Of a DNA stretch of 64,000 nt, positions 1-8,791 are shown one piece after another (position 1 is the stretch's first letter; each line of letters opens with the position of its first letter). The DNA lies in assembly GCF_008801935.1 (NCBI RefSeq), contig NZ_VZOT01000003.1:310001-374000 (forward strand). The letters are read 5' to 3'. The stretch comes from Comamonas kerstersii. Lineage in GTDB: Bacteria > Pseudomonadota > Gammaproteobacteria > Burkholderiales > Burkholderiaceae_C. Below the pieces are notes generated by a model. That model saw only the letters and a list, made by a program, of their open reading frames with translations, had not been told where the DNA came from and made no database searches. Made by a program: the position numbers and the translations under genes.

Positions 1-2
1 GC

Positions 3-413
3 ACCACGTTCTTACCCGGCACCAACCGCGCCGCTGACCGCTTTGCACGCGCCTCTTTCTATGTGAATGCAGTGCCTAAAAGCGAAGATCCCAATCTGGC
101 GCTGGCCAGCGTGCTGAGCGTGATCCGCAATGTCTCCGTGCCCTACGGCCTGACCACGCCGGAAGAGCCCAACATCTCGTCTACACGCTGGCGTACCGTG
201 TTTGACCACCAGCGCAAGCTGTATTTCTTTGACTCCGCCCTCACCCCGAACACCTTCTGGGTAGACCTCAAGTCCCTGGACTTCAGCGAAAAAACCGGCA
301 AGGTCATGAAACTGGACCTGGGCCACAACCAGAGCCACACCTACGCTGGCAATGCAACGCCACAGTTCCAGGCAACGGCGCCGTTTCAATTTCTGGGGAT
401 TGAGAGTCACTAA
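3..413 (+). CDS. Choloylglycine hydrolase family protein (C-terminal part)
   Basis: This is the last 136 codons of a gene that begins before the window; the reading frame is open from base 3 with no start in a plausible place. The protein belongs to the linear amide C-N hydrolase family (penicillin V acylase and bile salt hydrolase relatives, N-terminal-nucleophile enzymes that cleave amide bonds). The visible part has the family's C-terminal landmarks: LPGTNRAADRF, then NISSTRW with the conserved active-site-region Arg at about residue 60 of the fragment, then KLYFFDSALTPNTFWVDL. The catalytic Cys would lie upstream and cannot be checked. Members with signal peptides are usually periplasmic. 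The substrate cannot be told from this fragment. Confidence 0.8.
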   Translation, partial: TTFLPGTNRAADRFARASFYVNAVPKSEDPNLALASVLSVIRNVSVPYGLTTPEEPNISSTRWRTVFDHQRKLYFFDSALTPNTFWVDLKSLDFSEKTGKVMKLDLGHNQSHTYAGNATPQFQATAPFQFLGIESH

Positions 414-514
414 AAGACTGGCTGGCCGCTCAGGGCATGCGGCCAGCCCATGCGCAAATGCCCGTGCTGTTCCGCAGAACAGGCACTGCTTGCAGGTGTG
501 AAGTTCTGAGACGG

Positions 515-544
515 AAAAAAAATGCCACACTTTGCAGTGTGGCA
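515..544 (-). terminator. Rho-independent terminator after tRNA-Val
   Basis: A 9-bp perfect stem (TGCCACACT / AGTGTGGCA) with a 4-nt loop is followed on the minus strand by eight U residues. It lies 37 bases downstream of tRNA-Val and so ends that transcript. It may also close relA transcription, since relA reads into the tRNA from 60 bases upstream. Confidence 0.85.
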
Positions 545-580
545 CTTCTTTTTGCAGGCTTGGTTAATGCCTGCGTTGTT

Positions 581-657
581 TGGTAGGCGCGATTGGATTC
601 GAACCAACGACCCCCACCATGTCAAGGTGGTGCTCTAACCAACTGAGCTACGCGCCT
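581..657 (-). tRNA. tRNA-Val (anticodon GAC)
   Basis: The minus strand folds as a full cloverleaf with acceptor stem AGGCGCG/CGCGCCT, a D arm GCTCAGTTGGTTAGAGC, an anticodon loop TTGACAT giving anticodon GAC (Val), a T arm with TTCGAAT, and an encoded CCA end. It lies about 60 bases after the relA stop on the same strand, so it may be transcribed partly by read-through. Confidence 0.95.
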
Positions 658-717
658 GAATCATCAGAAGCTGCGATTGTAGCACCGTTTTCTGACGTTT
701 CAGAAAAAGTACAAAAA

Positions 718-2979
718 TTAGCGCCTGCGCGCTGCACGCACACCGGGAACGGTGGCCACAATGCCCAGCACCTTGTTCAGGCGACCGGAATCCGAGACCT
801 CCACCGTGAATGTCATCCACGCCGTACCCTTGACGGACTGGGTCTGCACACCAATGACATTGGTCTTTTCCTTGGCAAACACATCCGAGATATCGCGCAG
901 CAAGCCCTGGCGGTCGGTGGCTTCCACCGATACGTCGACCGGATAGACAGCGGTGTGCTTTTCACTCTTGGGGCTGTCCCAGGCCACATCAATCACACGC
1001 TCTTCATTGCGCGCTGCCATTTCGCGGAAGTTGCTGCAATCGCTGCGGTGCACGCTCACGCCTTTGCCGCGCGTCACAAAGCCCCGGATATCGTCAGGCG
1101 GTGCAGGCTTGCAGCATTTGGCCAGCTGCGTCATGAGCGAATCCACCCCGACCACCAGCACGCTGCCCTTGTGCGCAGGATTGTTGGCGCGAGGCTTGCG
1201 CACCATGGCCTGAATGCTTTCCTCGGGCTGCTCAGGCTCGGCCGGGCGCAGCACGGCTTCGATATTGCGCAGCGAGTATTCGTCCTTGCCCACCACTTCA
1301 AACAGCGCATCGGCCGACTTGAAGCCCAGCTGCGTGGCCAGGTCTTCCAGCTTGATGGCCGTCTTGCCTTCACGCTGCAGCAGTTTTTCTACCGACTCGC
1401 GGCCACGCGTGATGGTTTCGTGTGTGGCCTGGGCATTGAACCAGGCGCGAACCTTGGCCTTGGCGCGGTTGCTGACCAGGTAGCCCAGCTCGGGGTTGAG
1501 CCAGTCGCGTGAGGGGCGCTCTTCCTTGACCGTGGTGATTTCCACGGTCTGACCACTTTGCAGCGCGGTATTGAGCGGCACCATATTGCCATCCACGCGT
1601 GCACCACGGCAGCGGTGGCCAAGGTTGGTGTGCACGGAATAGGCAAAGTCCACAGGCGTTGCGCCCTGCGGCAGCTCGATCACCGCCGCATTCGGCGTGA
1701 GTACATAGATGCGGTCGTCAAACAGGCTGCGGTGCGAAGGCGTCTCCGACAAATCCTTGCCCCAGGCCAGCAGCTGGCGCAGCACGGCAATCTTGGCATC
1801 GTATTCACCCGTGGCGCTGACACCTGCATAGCCTTTGGTGCCTGCTTCCTTGTATGCCCAGTGTGCCGCCACCCCGTTTTCTGCATGGTCGTGCATGGCC
1901 TGGGTACGGATCTGGATTTCAATCGCCCGCCCCTGCGGGTCACGCACCACCGTGTGCAACGACTGGTAGCCATTGGGCTTGGGCTTGGCGATGTAGTCGT
2001 CAAACTCCGACTCAATGGGCTGAAAATGTTCATGCACCCAGGAAAGTGCCGTATAGCAATCCTTGACCGTAGGCACGACCACACGCAGGGCGCGAATATC
2101 AAACAGCTGGTCGAAGTTCAGCGACTTGCCACGCATCTTCTTGATGATGCTGTAGATGTGCTTGGGTCTGCCAGACACCGTGGCCTTGATGCCATAGGCA
2201 GACAGATCGGCTTCCAGCCGCATGCGCAGCTGCTCCATGTAGACCTCACGCTCGGCGCGCTTTTCGTCGAGCAGCTTGGCAATGTCGCGGTAAGTGTCTG
2301 GCTCCAGAAAGCGGAAGGACAGGTCTTCCAGCTCCCATTTGATCTGCCAGATCCCCAGACGGTTGGCCAGCGGCGCAAACACATGCAGCGCCTCATAGGC
2401 CATGCTGGGCGAAACTGGCCGCTTGCTGGCGGCATACCAGCGCAGCGTCTGCAGGCGCGAAGCCAGGCGCAGCAGCACCACACGCACATCACGCGAAAAG
2501 CCCAGCAGCATCTTGCGTACGGTTTCGGTCTGCGTGGCGGGGTCATCCACGCGCAGGCTGCTGTCACCGGCGCGCGCCTGCTGCTGAAAGTGCATGAGCT
2601 TGGTGGTTTCCACCGCCAGCTGCGCAAAGTTGGCACCAAAGGCCTTGGTCAGTACCTCCAGAGGCTTGTTCAGGTGCATGCTGGCATAGACCAGATAGCA
2701 GGCGGCCTGCATGGCTTCCGAGCCACCAATGCCTTTGACAATGGCCGCCGTGGCGTCTGCGTGGGCCAGCGTGTTCTCGCCCGATGCCAGCTCTTCCCCA
2801 ACCAGCAACGGCTCGGCAAACGCACGGGCGCGGCGCAGCGCGTCTACCTGGTCAGGAATGGCTCCGGCCGTTGCAGCCAGCAGATGAGGCAGCTCACCAC
2901 TGATGGCAGAGGGCTGAAGTGTCGCTGGTACGGCTCCGTCTTCTCCAGTTGTTGGGGGCAATGATGTCACGCTGCGCAT
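718..2979 (-). CDS. relA: (p)ppGpp synthetase RelA
   Basis: The 753-residue protein makes (p)ppGpp from ATP and GDP/GTP in the stringent response when uncharged tRNA stalls ribosomes. The N-terminal region (about 50-200) is an HD-like domain without the HD...ED metal ligands of SpoT hydrolases, so I call RelA (synthesis only) rather than SpoT. The synthetase domain follows (about 270-375), with YSIIKKM, FDIRALRV and KPKPNGYQSLHTVV. A TGS domain (about 420-485, starting DDRIYVLTPN) and C-terminal zinc-finger-like (AKCCKP) and ACT regions (about 675-753) complete the standard architecture. The start is set by GGAGG eight bases before ATG. tRNA-Val lies directly downstream. Confidence 0.95.
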   Translation of the reverse strand: MRSVTSLPPTTGEDGAVPATLQPSAISGELPHLLAATAGAIPDQVDALRRARAFAEPLLVGEELASGENTLAHADATAAIVKGIGGSEAMQAACYLVYASMHLNKPLEVLTKAFGANFAQLAVETTKLMHFQQQARAGDSSLRVDDPATQTETVRKMLLGFSRDVRVVLLRLASRLQTLRWYAASKRPVSPSMAYEALHVFAPLANRLGIWQIKWELEDLSFRFLEPDTYRDIAKLLDEKRAEREVYMEQLRMRLEADLSAYGIKATVSGRPKHIYSIIKKMRGKSLNFDQLFDIRALRVVVPTVKDCYTALSWVHEHFQPIESEFDDYIAKPKPNGYQSLHTVVRDPQGRAIEIQIRTQAMHDHAENGVAAHWAYKEAGTKGYAGVSATGEYDAKIAVLRQLLAWGKDLSETPSHRSLFDDRIYVLTPNAAVIELPQGATPVDFAYSVHTNLGHRCRGARVDGNMVPLNTALQSGQTVEITTVKEERPSRDWLNPELGYLVSNRAKAKVRAWFNAQATHETITRGRESVEKLLQREGKTAIKLEDLATQLGFKSADALFEVVGKDEYSLRNIEAVLRPAEPEQPEESIQAMVRKPRANNPAHKGSVLVVGVDSLMTQLAKCCKPAPPDDIRGFVTRGKGVSVHRSDCSNFREMAARNEERVIDVAWDSPKSEKHTAVYPVDVSVEATDRQGLLRDISDVFAKEKTNVIGVQTQSVKGTAWMTFTVEVSDSGRLNKVLGIVATVPGVRAARRR

Positions 2980-3046
2980 GTCAGTCCTCCGTCCATTCGA
3001 GACGTAAGCGCCTGCAGCTTACGCAACCATTGTTTTTGCTCTTTTT

Positions 3047-3964
3047 TCATTCATCACCCAACAAGAAATTCCGTGCGATGACCACCTGGTCATTCGCCAC
3101 AAAGGTGGGGGCATGACCCACGCCTTCAAGTTCCACACATTGTGCAAGAGGTCCACGCTGCTGCATGTCCCGTGCTGTTTCAGATGTCAGCAAGTCTGAC
3201 TGTGCACCACGAACAAGCAAAGTCTGTGCCTTGATACGGTCATACAGGCACCACCATAGTGCCTGGCCCTGCTCAGAGGCCTGCTGTGTGAGCTGCTGAA
3301 ACGGTACTGCAATGGCGGGGTCGTAGTGCAGCGTCCAGCGCCCATCCTCCCTCTGGCGCAGCATGGGGCGCGACAGCGCCAGCCAGTCTGCATCCGTGTG
3401 CGGTCCAAAGCCTGCGGAAATCGTACGCAGCGCATCTGCGCCCTGCTGCAGGCTGTCAAAGCTCCCCGTCTTGCCTACATAGCAGGCAATGCGCTGCAAG
3501 GCAGGCCAGGCCAGCACAGGGCCTACATCATTGAGCAGCAGACGCCGCACTGGCACAGGCAGGGGTAGCTCTGGACTGCCTGCGATCACCATGCCAATCA
3601 ACCCTCCCATGCTGGTGCCCACCCAGTCCAGCCGCAGCACCGGAGCCTGGGCATGCAGCTGCGTAAGCAAGGCCAGCATATCCTGCGCATATTGCGCCAT
3701 GCCGTACTGCACGGGATCCGCCAGCCAGTCACTTTTGCCGCGCCCTGCCACATCCGGGCAGATCACGCGGGCATGCTGACTCAGACTGCGCGCCAGCACA
3801 TCAAAGTCGCGGCCCTGGCGTGTCAGACCGTGCACACACATGATCACATGCGGATGCGCGGGATTTTCGGTCTGGTTCCACTCCCAGTACGCCATTTCAT
3901 GGCTGCCGCCGCCTTGCGCTGCCGCGCCAGGGCAGGTTACGTATTTCAGCGTAGGTTCAATCAT
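3047..3964 (-). CDS. Alpha/beta-fold hydrolase
   Basis: The 305-residue protein has the alpha/beta hydrolase fold. The oxyanion region is MCVHGLTRQGRDFD (about 42-55), the nucleophile elbow is GTSMGG (about 115-120, Ser nucleophile), an acid candidate is in LLLNDVGP, and the catalytic His is near the end in GVGHAPTF. No signal peptide is visible, so it is probably cytoplasmic. It is divergent from the 3-hydroxybutyrate dehydrogenase gene with about 70 bases between them. A role in hydroxybutyrate or ester turnover is possible from context only; the substrate is unknown. The ATG used lacks a strong ribosome binding site. Confidence 0.75.
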   Translation of the reverse strand: MIEPTLKYVTCPGAAAQGGGSHEMAYWEWNQTENPAHPHVIMCVHGLTRQGRDFDVLARSLSQHARVICPDVAGRGKSDWLADPVQYGMAQYAQDMLALLTQLHAQAPVLRLDWVGTSMGGLIGMVIAGSPELPLPVPVRRLLLNDVGPVLAWPALQRIACYVGKTGSFDSLQQGADALRTISAGFGPHTDADWLALSRPMLRQREDGRWTLHYDPAIAVPFQQLTQQASEQGQALWWCLYDRIKAQTLLVRGAQSDLLTSETARDMQQRGPLAQCVELEGVGHAPTFVANDQVVIARNFLLGDE

Positions 3965-4037
3965 GGGTAGGCGATTTCCGGTGGTGCCATGAAAATGGAT
4001 ACATCCATCCTAATTCATATTCAGCGGAGGCTTTCAT

Positions 4038-4820
4038 ATGCTCAAAGGCAAAACTGCTTTGGTCACAGGTTCCACCAGCGGCATCGGCCTGGGGATTGCC
4101 CGGTCGCTGGCAGCCCAGGGTGCCAGCATTCTTCTCAACGGTTTTGGAGACAGCGAGGCAGCCATTGCAGAAGTCAAGGCAGCAGGAGCCGCGCACGGCA
4201 TTGCCGTGGACTACCACGGAGCAGACATGAGCAAGCCTGCCGAGATTGAAGCCATGATGACCTTTGGTGCCGAGCGCTTCGGGCGCATCGACATTGTTGT
4301 GAACAACGCAGGCATCCAGCACGTCGCCGCCGTGGAAGATTTCCCCCCCGAGAAGTGGGATGCCATTTTGGCCATCAACCTCTCCAGCGCCTTTCACACC
4401 ACACGCCTGGCCCTGCCTGCCATGCGAGCAGCCAACTGGGGGCGCATCATCAATATCGCCTCCGTCCATGGTCTGGTTGCCTCTGCCCAGAAATCTGCCT
4501 ACGTCGCTGCCAAGCACGGCCTGGTCGGCCTGACCAAGGTGACTGCACTGGAGACCGCCACCACCGGCATTACCTGCAATGCCATCTGCCCCGGCTGGGT
4601 GCTGACGCCGCTGGTGCAAAAACAGGTCGAGGCCAAGGCAGCTGCCAGCGGCATCAGCATAGAAGCCGCGACCGAACAGCTGCTGGGTGAAAAAGAACCC
4701 TCCATGCGCTTCACAACGCCCGAGGAGCTGGGTGCACTGGCCGTGTTCTTCTGCTCAGAAGCAGCCGCCAATGTGCGCGGCGCAGCATGGAATATGGATG
4801 GCGGCTGGGCCGCGCAGTAA
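4038..4820 (+). CDS. bdhA: D-3-hydroxybutyrate dehydrogenase
   Basis: The 260-residue short-chain dehydrogenase would interconvert D-3-hydroxybutyrate and acetoacetate with NAD, the entry step for polyhydroxybutyrate monomers into central metabolism. The sequence shows the cofactor motif TGSTSGIG (residues 11-18), NNAG (about 89-92), a catalytic Ser in IASVHG and YVAAK with the catalytic Tyr and Lys. The LLNGFGD segment after the Rossmann fold and the C-terminal WNMDGGWAAQ are typical of this subfamily. GGAGG lies ten bases before the ATG. A strong terminator follows. Another short-chain alcohol dehydrogenase specificity cannot be excluded by sequence alone. Confidence 0.88.
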   Translation: MLKGKTALVTGSTSGIGLGIARSLAAQGASILLNGFGDSEAAIAEVKAAGAAHGIAVDYHGADMSKPAEIEAMMTFGAERFGRIDIVVNNAGIQHVAAVEDFPPEKWDAILAINLSSAFHTTRLALPAMRAANWGRIINIASVHGLVASAQKSAYVAAKHGLVGLTKVTALETATTGITCNAICPGWVLTPLVQKQVEAKAAASGISIEAATEQLLGEKEPSMRFTTPEELGALAVFFCSEAAANVRGAAWNMDGGWAAQ

Positions 4821-4856
4821 GGCCCTCACCGCACGCCCAACCTGCATCCATGACAG

Positions 4857-4886
4857 AAAGCCTCTGAAGCAATTCAGAGGCTTTTT
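4857..4886 (+). terminator. Rho-independent terminator after bdhA
   Basis: A perfect 10-bp stem (AGCCTCTGAA / TTCAGAGGCT) with a 4-nt loop ends in TTTTT. It lies between the convergent bdhA and SIMPL genes and could serve both strands, since the minus strand also continues with a short T run. Confidence 0.85.
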
Positions 4887-4928
4887 GGCTTCCAGCGCCC
4901 GTTCAGCAAGCGCTGACAGCTATGTTTT

Positions 4929-5687
4929 TTAATGCAACTGGATGGAGCCAGACACCTGTACCGTCACCTGTTCCTTGCCTGCCTCTACAGGCACGGGAGA
5001 GGCCATGTCGGCTTTCTCCGCCACGGCCATGACAAGACCTGCACGCTGCATGCGGGGGGCGTAGAAGCCGTCCTGCGTGTTCACATTGACCTCACGCAGG
5101 GTGTAGCCTGAAAACCCAAACTGCTTGGCCAAAAAACTCGCGCGCTGCTTGAACTGGCCAATAGCATCGGCCTGTGCCTGCTCCAGCACCTTCTGGCGAC
5201 CTTCTCTGGAAAGTCCGAAACCCATGCTGGAGACCGCCATGTCCTGCACCTGTGCCGCAGCTTGGCTGATGCGGGCAAAGTCTCTGCCCTCCAGCACCAC
5301 CTCGGCGCGACCCTGCCAGCCCTTGATCTTGCCCTGATCATCCTGGCGTGGGTACACGCCGAAGCTGCCGCTGTGTACCTGCATGTCCTGACCCTGCGCC
5401 TGAGGCTGCAGGCTGCGCAGCGCCGCCTCCACCACCTGCTTGAGCTGCTGCTGCACAACCGCAGCACTGCTGCCTTCACGCACAGCAGACAGCTGCATCT
5501 GCAGCCAGTCCTGATCCACTTCCACACTGCCCGATGCCGACAGCTGCACCACATTGCGCAATGGCTCTGCCTGCTGGGCATGGGCTGCAGTACCTGCGCC
5601 CGCTGCAGCGGCCATCGTGATCACTCCGGTCATCAGCACACGGCGTGGCTGGCGCAAAAAACTTGCGGACATTCGACCCAAAGACAT
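4929..5687 (-). CDS. SIMPL domain (DUF541) periplasmic protein
   Basis: The 252-residue protein carries an N-terminal signal peptide (basic start, hydrophobic VLMTGVITMAAAAGAG, cleavage near AHA-QQ) followed by a SIMPL/DUF541 domain beginning VVQLSASGSVEVDQDWLQ. This family includes E. coli YggE and is linked in the literature to oxidative-stress tolerance; its biochemical role is not settled. I placed the start at base 5687 because AAGGAG lies seven bases upstream; a longer frame to 5717 adds ten residues without a ribosome binding site. It is convergent with bdhA and divergent from the OmpR-type gene. Confidence 0.85.
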   Translation of the reverse strand: MSLGRMSASFLRQPRRVLMTGVITMAAAAGAGTAAHAQQAEPLRNVVQLSASGSVEVDQDWLQMQLSAVREGSSAAVVQQQLKQVVEAALRSLQPQAQGQDMQVHSGSFGVYPRQDDQGKIKGWQGRAEVVLEGRDFARISQAAAQVQDMAVSSMGFGLSREGRQKVLEQAQADAIGQFKQRASFLAKQFGFSGYTLREVNVNTQDGFYAPRMQRAGLVMAVAEKADMASPVPVEAGKEQVTVQVSGSIQLH

Positions 5688-5894
5688 AGAGGAACTCCTT
5701 TTCATGGAAGCAGGCACTCAAACGCCTGCAAACACCGCTAAAGCATGACAGACAAAGGCTTTTTTTCCGCGAAATCTGTTTTCGTCTTTTCGAAAGACAT
5801 GTAACACTGTGTCAAACAATGACAAAAAGCGGAATTTTTTGCGCCAAGCTGGTCAGAATTAGCTCTGTTACAAATTGGACAAGGGGGAATATCC

Positions 5895-6626
5895 ATGCCC
5901 ACAACCACAAACCGTACCGACAAGATCCTCGTCGTTGATGATGATGCACGCATCCGTGATCTGCTGCGCCGCTATCTGACGCAGGAAGGCTTTGAGGTCA
6001 TGATTGCAGAAGACGGGAAGGCGCTCAACCGCATTTTGTTGCGCGAGACCGTGGACCTCATCGTGCTGGATTTGATGATGCCCGGTGAAGACGGCCTGTC
6101 CATCTGCCGCCGTCTGCGTTCCGCCAACGACCGCACGCCCATCATCATGCTCACAGCCAAGGGCGAAGATGTGGACCGCATCGTGGGTCTGGAAGTCGGC
6201 GCTGACGACTACCTGGGCAAGCCATTCAACCCACGCGAACTGCTGGCGCGCATTCACGCCGTGCTGCGCCGCCGCCCCCCGGTGGAAGCGCCAGGCGCAC
6301 CCTCGGGCGACAACGAAGTGGTCAGCTTTGGCCCCTTCACTTTCGACCTGGGCACCCGCGTGCTGCAGAAGAACGGCGAAGAGCTGCCACTGACGACAGG
6401 CGAATTCGCCATGCTCAAGGCACTGGTGCGCCACCCCCGCCAGCCACTGTCGCGCGAAAAACTGGCTATGCTGGCCCGTGGCCGTGAGTTTGAGCCCTTC
6501 GACCGCAGCCTGGACGTACAGGTTTCGCGCCTGCGCAAGCTGATCGAAGAAGACGCTGCCGCTCCACGCTACATCCAGACTGTCTGGGGTGTAGGCTACG
6601 TGTTCGTTCCAGACGGCACCAACTAA
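5895..6626 (+). CDS. ompR: OmpR-type response regulator
   Basis: The 243-residue protein has a receiver domain (about 8-125) with the acidic pair VVDDD, the phospho-acceptor Asp in LIVLDLMMPGEDG (about residue 57), the Thr/Ser in MLTAKGED and the Lys in LGKPFNP. A winged-helix DNA-binding domain follows (about 145-240) with LSREKLA, RSLDVQVSRLRKLIEED and the VWGVGYVF end. This is the OmpR/PhoB class. It is transcribed with the kinase gene just downstream. GGGGGAA lies five bases before the ATG. The OmpR name rests on overall similarity and the paired kinase; the regulated genes are not evident. Confidence 0.9.
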   Translation: MPTTTNRTDKILVVDDDARIRDLLRRYLTQEGFEVMIAEDGKALNRILLRETVDLIVLDLMMPGEDGLSICRRLRSANDRTPIIMLTAKGEDVDRIVGLEVGADDYLGKPFNPRELLARIHAVLRRRPPVEAPGAPSGDNEVVSFGPFTFDLGTRVLQKNGEELPLTTGEFAMLKALVRHPRQPLSREKLAMLARGREFEPFDRSLDVQVSRLRKLIEEDAAAPRYIQTVWGVGYVFVPDGTN

Positions 6627-6690
6627 ACTTTCTGGTTTGTTCTCTCCCAAGGCGCCTCGTGCGCCCTCTGCCCTCTTCTCCCGTCTCTTT

Positions 6691-8157
6691 ATGTTTGCTG
6701 AAAGCACTCCAGCCAGTGAAAGCAGTGACGCACCGGAAAAGTCCAGCAAACACGCTCGTGTGGGCCTGAACCTTTTCTGGCGCACTTTTTTCCTTCTCGC
6801 ACTGCTGCTGCTGGGCAGCATCCTGGCCTGGCTGCAGACCCTGCGCGCCCTGGAGTTTGACCCGCGCACGCTGCAGACGGCACAGCAGATTGCCTCTCTG
6901 GTGAGTCTGAGCCGCGCAGCGCTGCAGCACTCGGATGCCATCGCCCGCGTCTCCTTGATCAAGACCATGGCAGACCAGGAAGGCGTGCTTATTCGCCCCC
7001 GTGAGCCTTCCGACAGTTTTGAAGAGCTGCCGCCCACGCAACTGAACCTGCGCCTGGATGAGCTGCTGACCTCACGCCTGGGCGAAGACACCATTCTGGC
7101 GCGCAGCGTCAATGGCGAACCTGGCCTGTGGGTGAGCTTCACCATCGACAACGACCCCAACTGGCTGCTGCTCGATCAATCACGCTTTACCACCGCCAGC
7201 AGCCGCACCTGGCTGATCTGGCTGAGCACGGCGGGCATTCTGTCGCTGGCAGGCGCAGCCGTGATTGCCCGACTGATCAACCGTCCCCTCAAGCAGCTGA
7301 GCTATGCCGCCAACCGCGTGCGTGATGGCGACTTTGCGGCCAGCCACCTCGACGAAGAGGCGGTGACCAGTGAGATTCGCGAGGTCAACATCGGCTTTAA
7401 CCGCATGGCGCAAAAACTGGCGCAGCTGGAGCAGGAACGCGCCGTGATGCTGGCCGGCATCTCGCACGACCTGCGCACCCCGCTGGCACGCCTGCGCCTG
7501 GAAACGGAAATGAGCGTGCATGACGATATTGCCCGCCAGCACATGGTGGCCGACATCGTGCAACTGGATGCGACCATCGACAAATTCCTGGACTACGCAC
7601 GGCCTGACTTTGTCTCGCTCACCGTGGTGAACCTGCATGCTGTGGTGTCGTCCTGCGTCTATGCCGTGCAGAACCACCGCGAGCTGCAGATCAGCATGTC
7701 GATTCCGGATGACATCTATGTCATGGCGGACGAGATCGAACTGGCCCGCGTGATCTCCAACCTGCTGGAAAACGCCCGCCGCTACGGCAAGACCGTGGAC
7801 ACCGAAACCACCTATGTGGACATCACGCTCAAGACCCGTGAAAACTGGGTGCTGATGCGCATCCGCGACCACGGCCCCGGTGTGCCGCCCGACCAGCTGG
7901 CACGGCTGACCCAGCCTTTCTTCCGTGGTGACTCTGCACGCACGGCGGCAGCGGGTGCGGGTCTAGGCCTGTCCATCGTGGACCGCACCGTGCAGCGCAT
8001 GGGCGGCATCTTCACCATCACCAATGCCAACGGCGGCGGTCTTGCAGCCAACATCCAGCTGCAGCGTGTGACCGATGTGCCCACCGGCCAGGACCCCAAG
8101 CACCGCCTGCAGCGCCCCCAGGTCAAGCGCCACCTGCCGCCTGATAACACCATCTGA
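6691..8157 (+). CDS. envZ: EnvZ-type sensor histidine kinase
   Basis: The 488-residue inner-membrane kinase partners the upstream regulator. It has a first membrane segment (about residues 30-55, FFLLALLLLGSILAWL), a periplasmic sensor region of roughly 120 residues, a second segment (WLIWLSTAGILSLAGAAVIA), a HAMP linker starting INRPLKQLSYAA, an H-box with phospho-acceptor His in AGISHDLRTPLARLR, and an ATPase domain with ISNLLENARRYG (N box), RDHGPGVP (G1) and GAGLGLSIVD (G2). I use the ATG at 6691; an in-frame TTG at 6637 would add 18 residues. The gap after the regulator is short, so they form one operon, closed by a hairpin terminator. Confidence 0.9.
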   Translation: MFAESTPASESSDAPEKSSKHARVGLNLFWRTFFLLALLLLGSILAWLQTLRALEFDPRTLQTAQQIASLVSLSRAALQHSDAIARVSLIKTMADQEGVLIRPREPSDSFEELPPTQLNLRLDELLTSRLGEDTILARSVNGEPGLWVSFTIDNDPNWLLLDQSRFTTASSRTWLIWLSTAGILSLAGAAVIARLINRPLKQLSYAANRVRDGDFAASHLDEEAVTSEIREVNIGFNRMAQKLAQLEQERAVMLAGISHDLRTPLARLRLETEMSVHDDIARQHMVADIVQLDATIDKFLDYARPDFVSLTVVNLHAVVSSCVYAVQNHRELQISMSIPDDIYVMADEIELARVISNLLENARRYGKTVDTETTYVDITLKTRENWVLMRIRDHGPGVPPDQLARLTQPFFRGDSARTAAAGAGLGLSIVDRTVQRMGGIFTITNANGGGLAANIQLQRVTDVPTGQDPKHRLQRPQVKRHLPPDNTI

Positions 8158-8173
8158 GCCAGGCTCACCCAAC

Positions 8174-8212
8174 AAAAAGCCCTGCATGCCATCTGGCACA
8201 CAGGGCTTTTTT
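8174..8212 (+). terminator. Rho-independent terminator after envZ
   Basis: The arms AAAAGCCCTG and CAGGGCTTTTTT flank a 16-nt loop that itself contains a small TGCC/GGCA pairing. The T run marks the end of the regulator-kinase operon. The opposite strand also ends in A-rich sequence, so it may act on the convergent ispF transcript too. Confidence 0.8.
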
Positions 8213-8266
8213 ATGCATCAAAAGTGCCTCCAGGAAAGATACAGCAAGCGCTGACAGCTATATTTT

Positions 8267-8746
8267 TCAGGGCTTGTAGATCAGCGCCACGGCATTGGCT
8301 TCCATGGCCTGCAGCTCACCGACCGGACCCATCTTCTCTGCCGTCTTGGCCTTGACGTTGACCTGCTCCACACTGATCCCCACTGCCTCAGCAATGCGCT
8401 GCTGCATGGCGGGAATGTGTGGTGCCAGCTTGGGCTTCTGGGCAATCACAGTGCTGTCGATATTGCCAAACTCCCAGCCTTTTTCACGCACGCGGCGCGC
8501 GGCTTCCTGCAGCAGCACGAACGAGTCTGCCCCCTTGAACTCCACGGCCGTGTCCGGAAAGTGGCGGCCAATATCACCCATTCCGGCCGCACCGAGGATG
8601 GCATCTGTGATGGCGTGCAGCAGCACGTCAGCATCGGAGTGACCGAGCAGCCCCTTGTCGTGGGGAATCTCTACACCACCAATGATGAGCTTGCGCCCCT
8701 CCACCAGAGCATGTACGTCCCAGCCTTCGCCAATACGAAAATTCAT
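8267..8746 (-). CDS. ispF: 2-C-methyl-D-erythritol 2,4-cyclodiphosphate synthase
   Basis: The 159-residue enzyme makes the cyclic diphosphate intermediate in the non-mevalonate isoprenoid pathway. It shows the start [11 protein letters not shown] with metal ligands Asp and His, the [24 protein letters not shown] signature with further ligands, and [13 protein letters not shown]. The length is normal for the family, and it is trimeric in characterised members. It follows ispD on the same strand with a 45-base gap, the usual ispDF arrangement. Confidence 0.95.
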   Translation of the reverse strand: MNFRIGEGWDVHALVEGRKLIIGGVEIPHDKGLLGHSDADVLLHAITDAILGAAGMGDIGRHFPDTAVEFKGADSFVLLQEAARRVREKGWEFGNIDSTVIAQKPKLAPHIPAMQQRIAEAVGISVEQVNVKAKTAEKMGPVGELQAMEANAVALIYKP

Positions 8747-8791
8747 AGCTATTTGCGCAGTACCCTTGCGGGTTTGCGGCCAATTTGATGA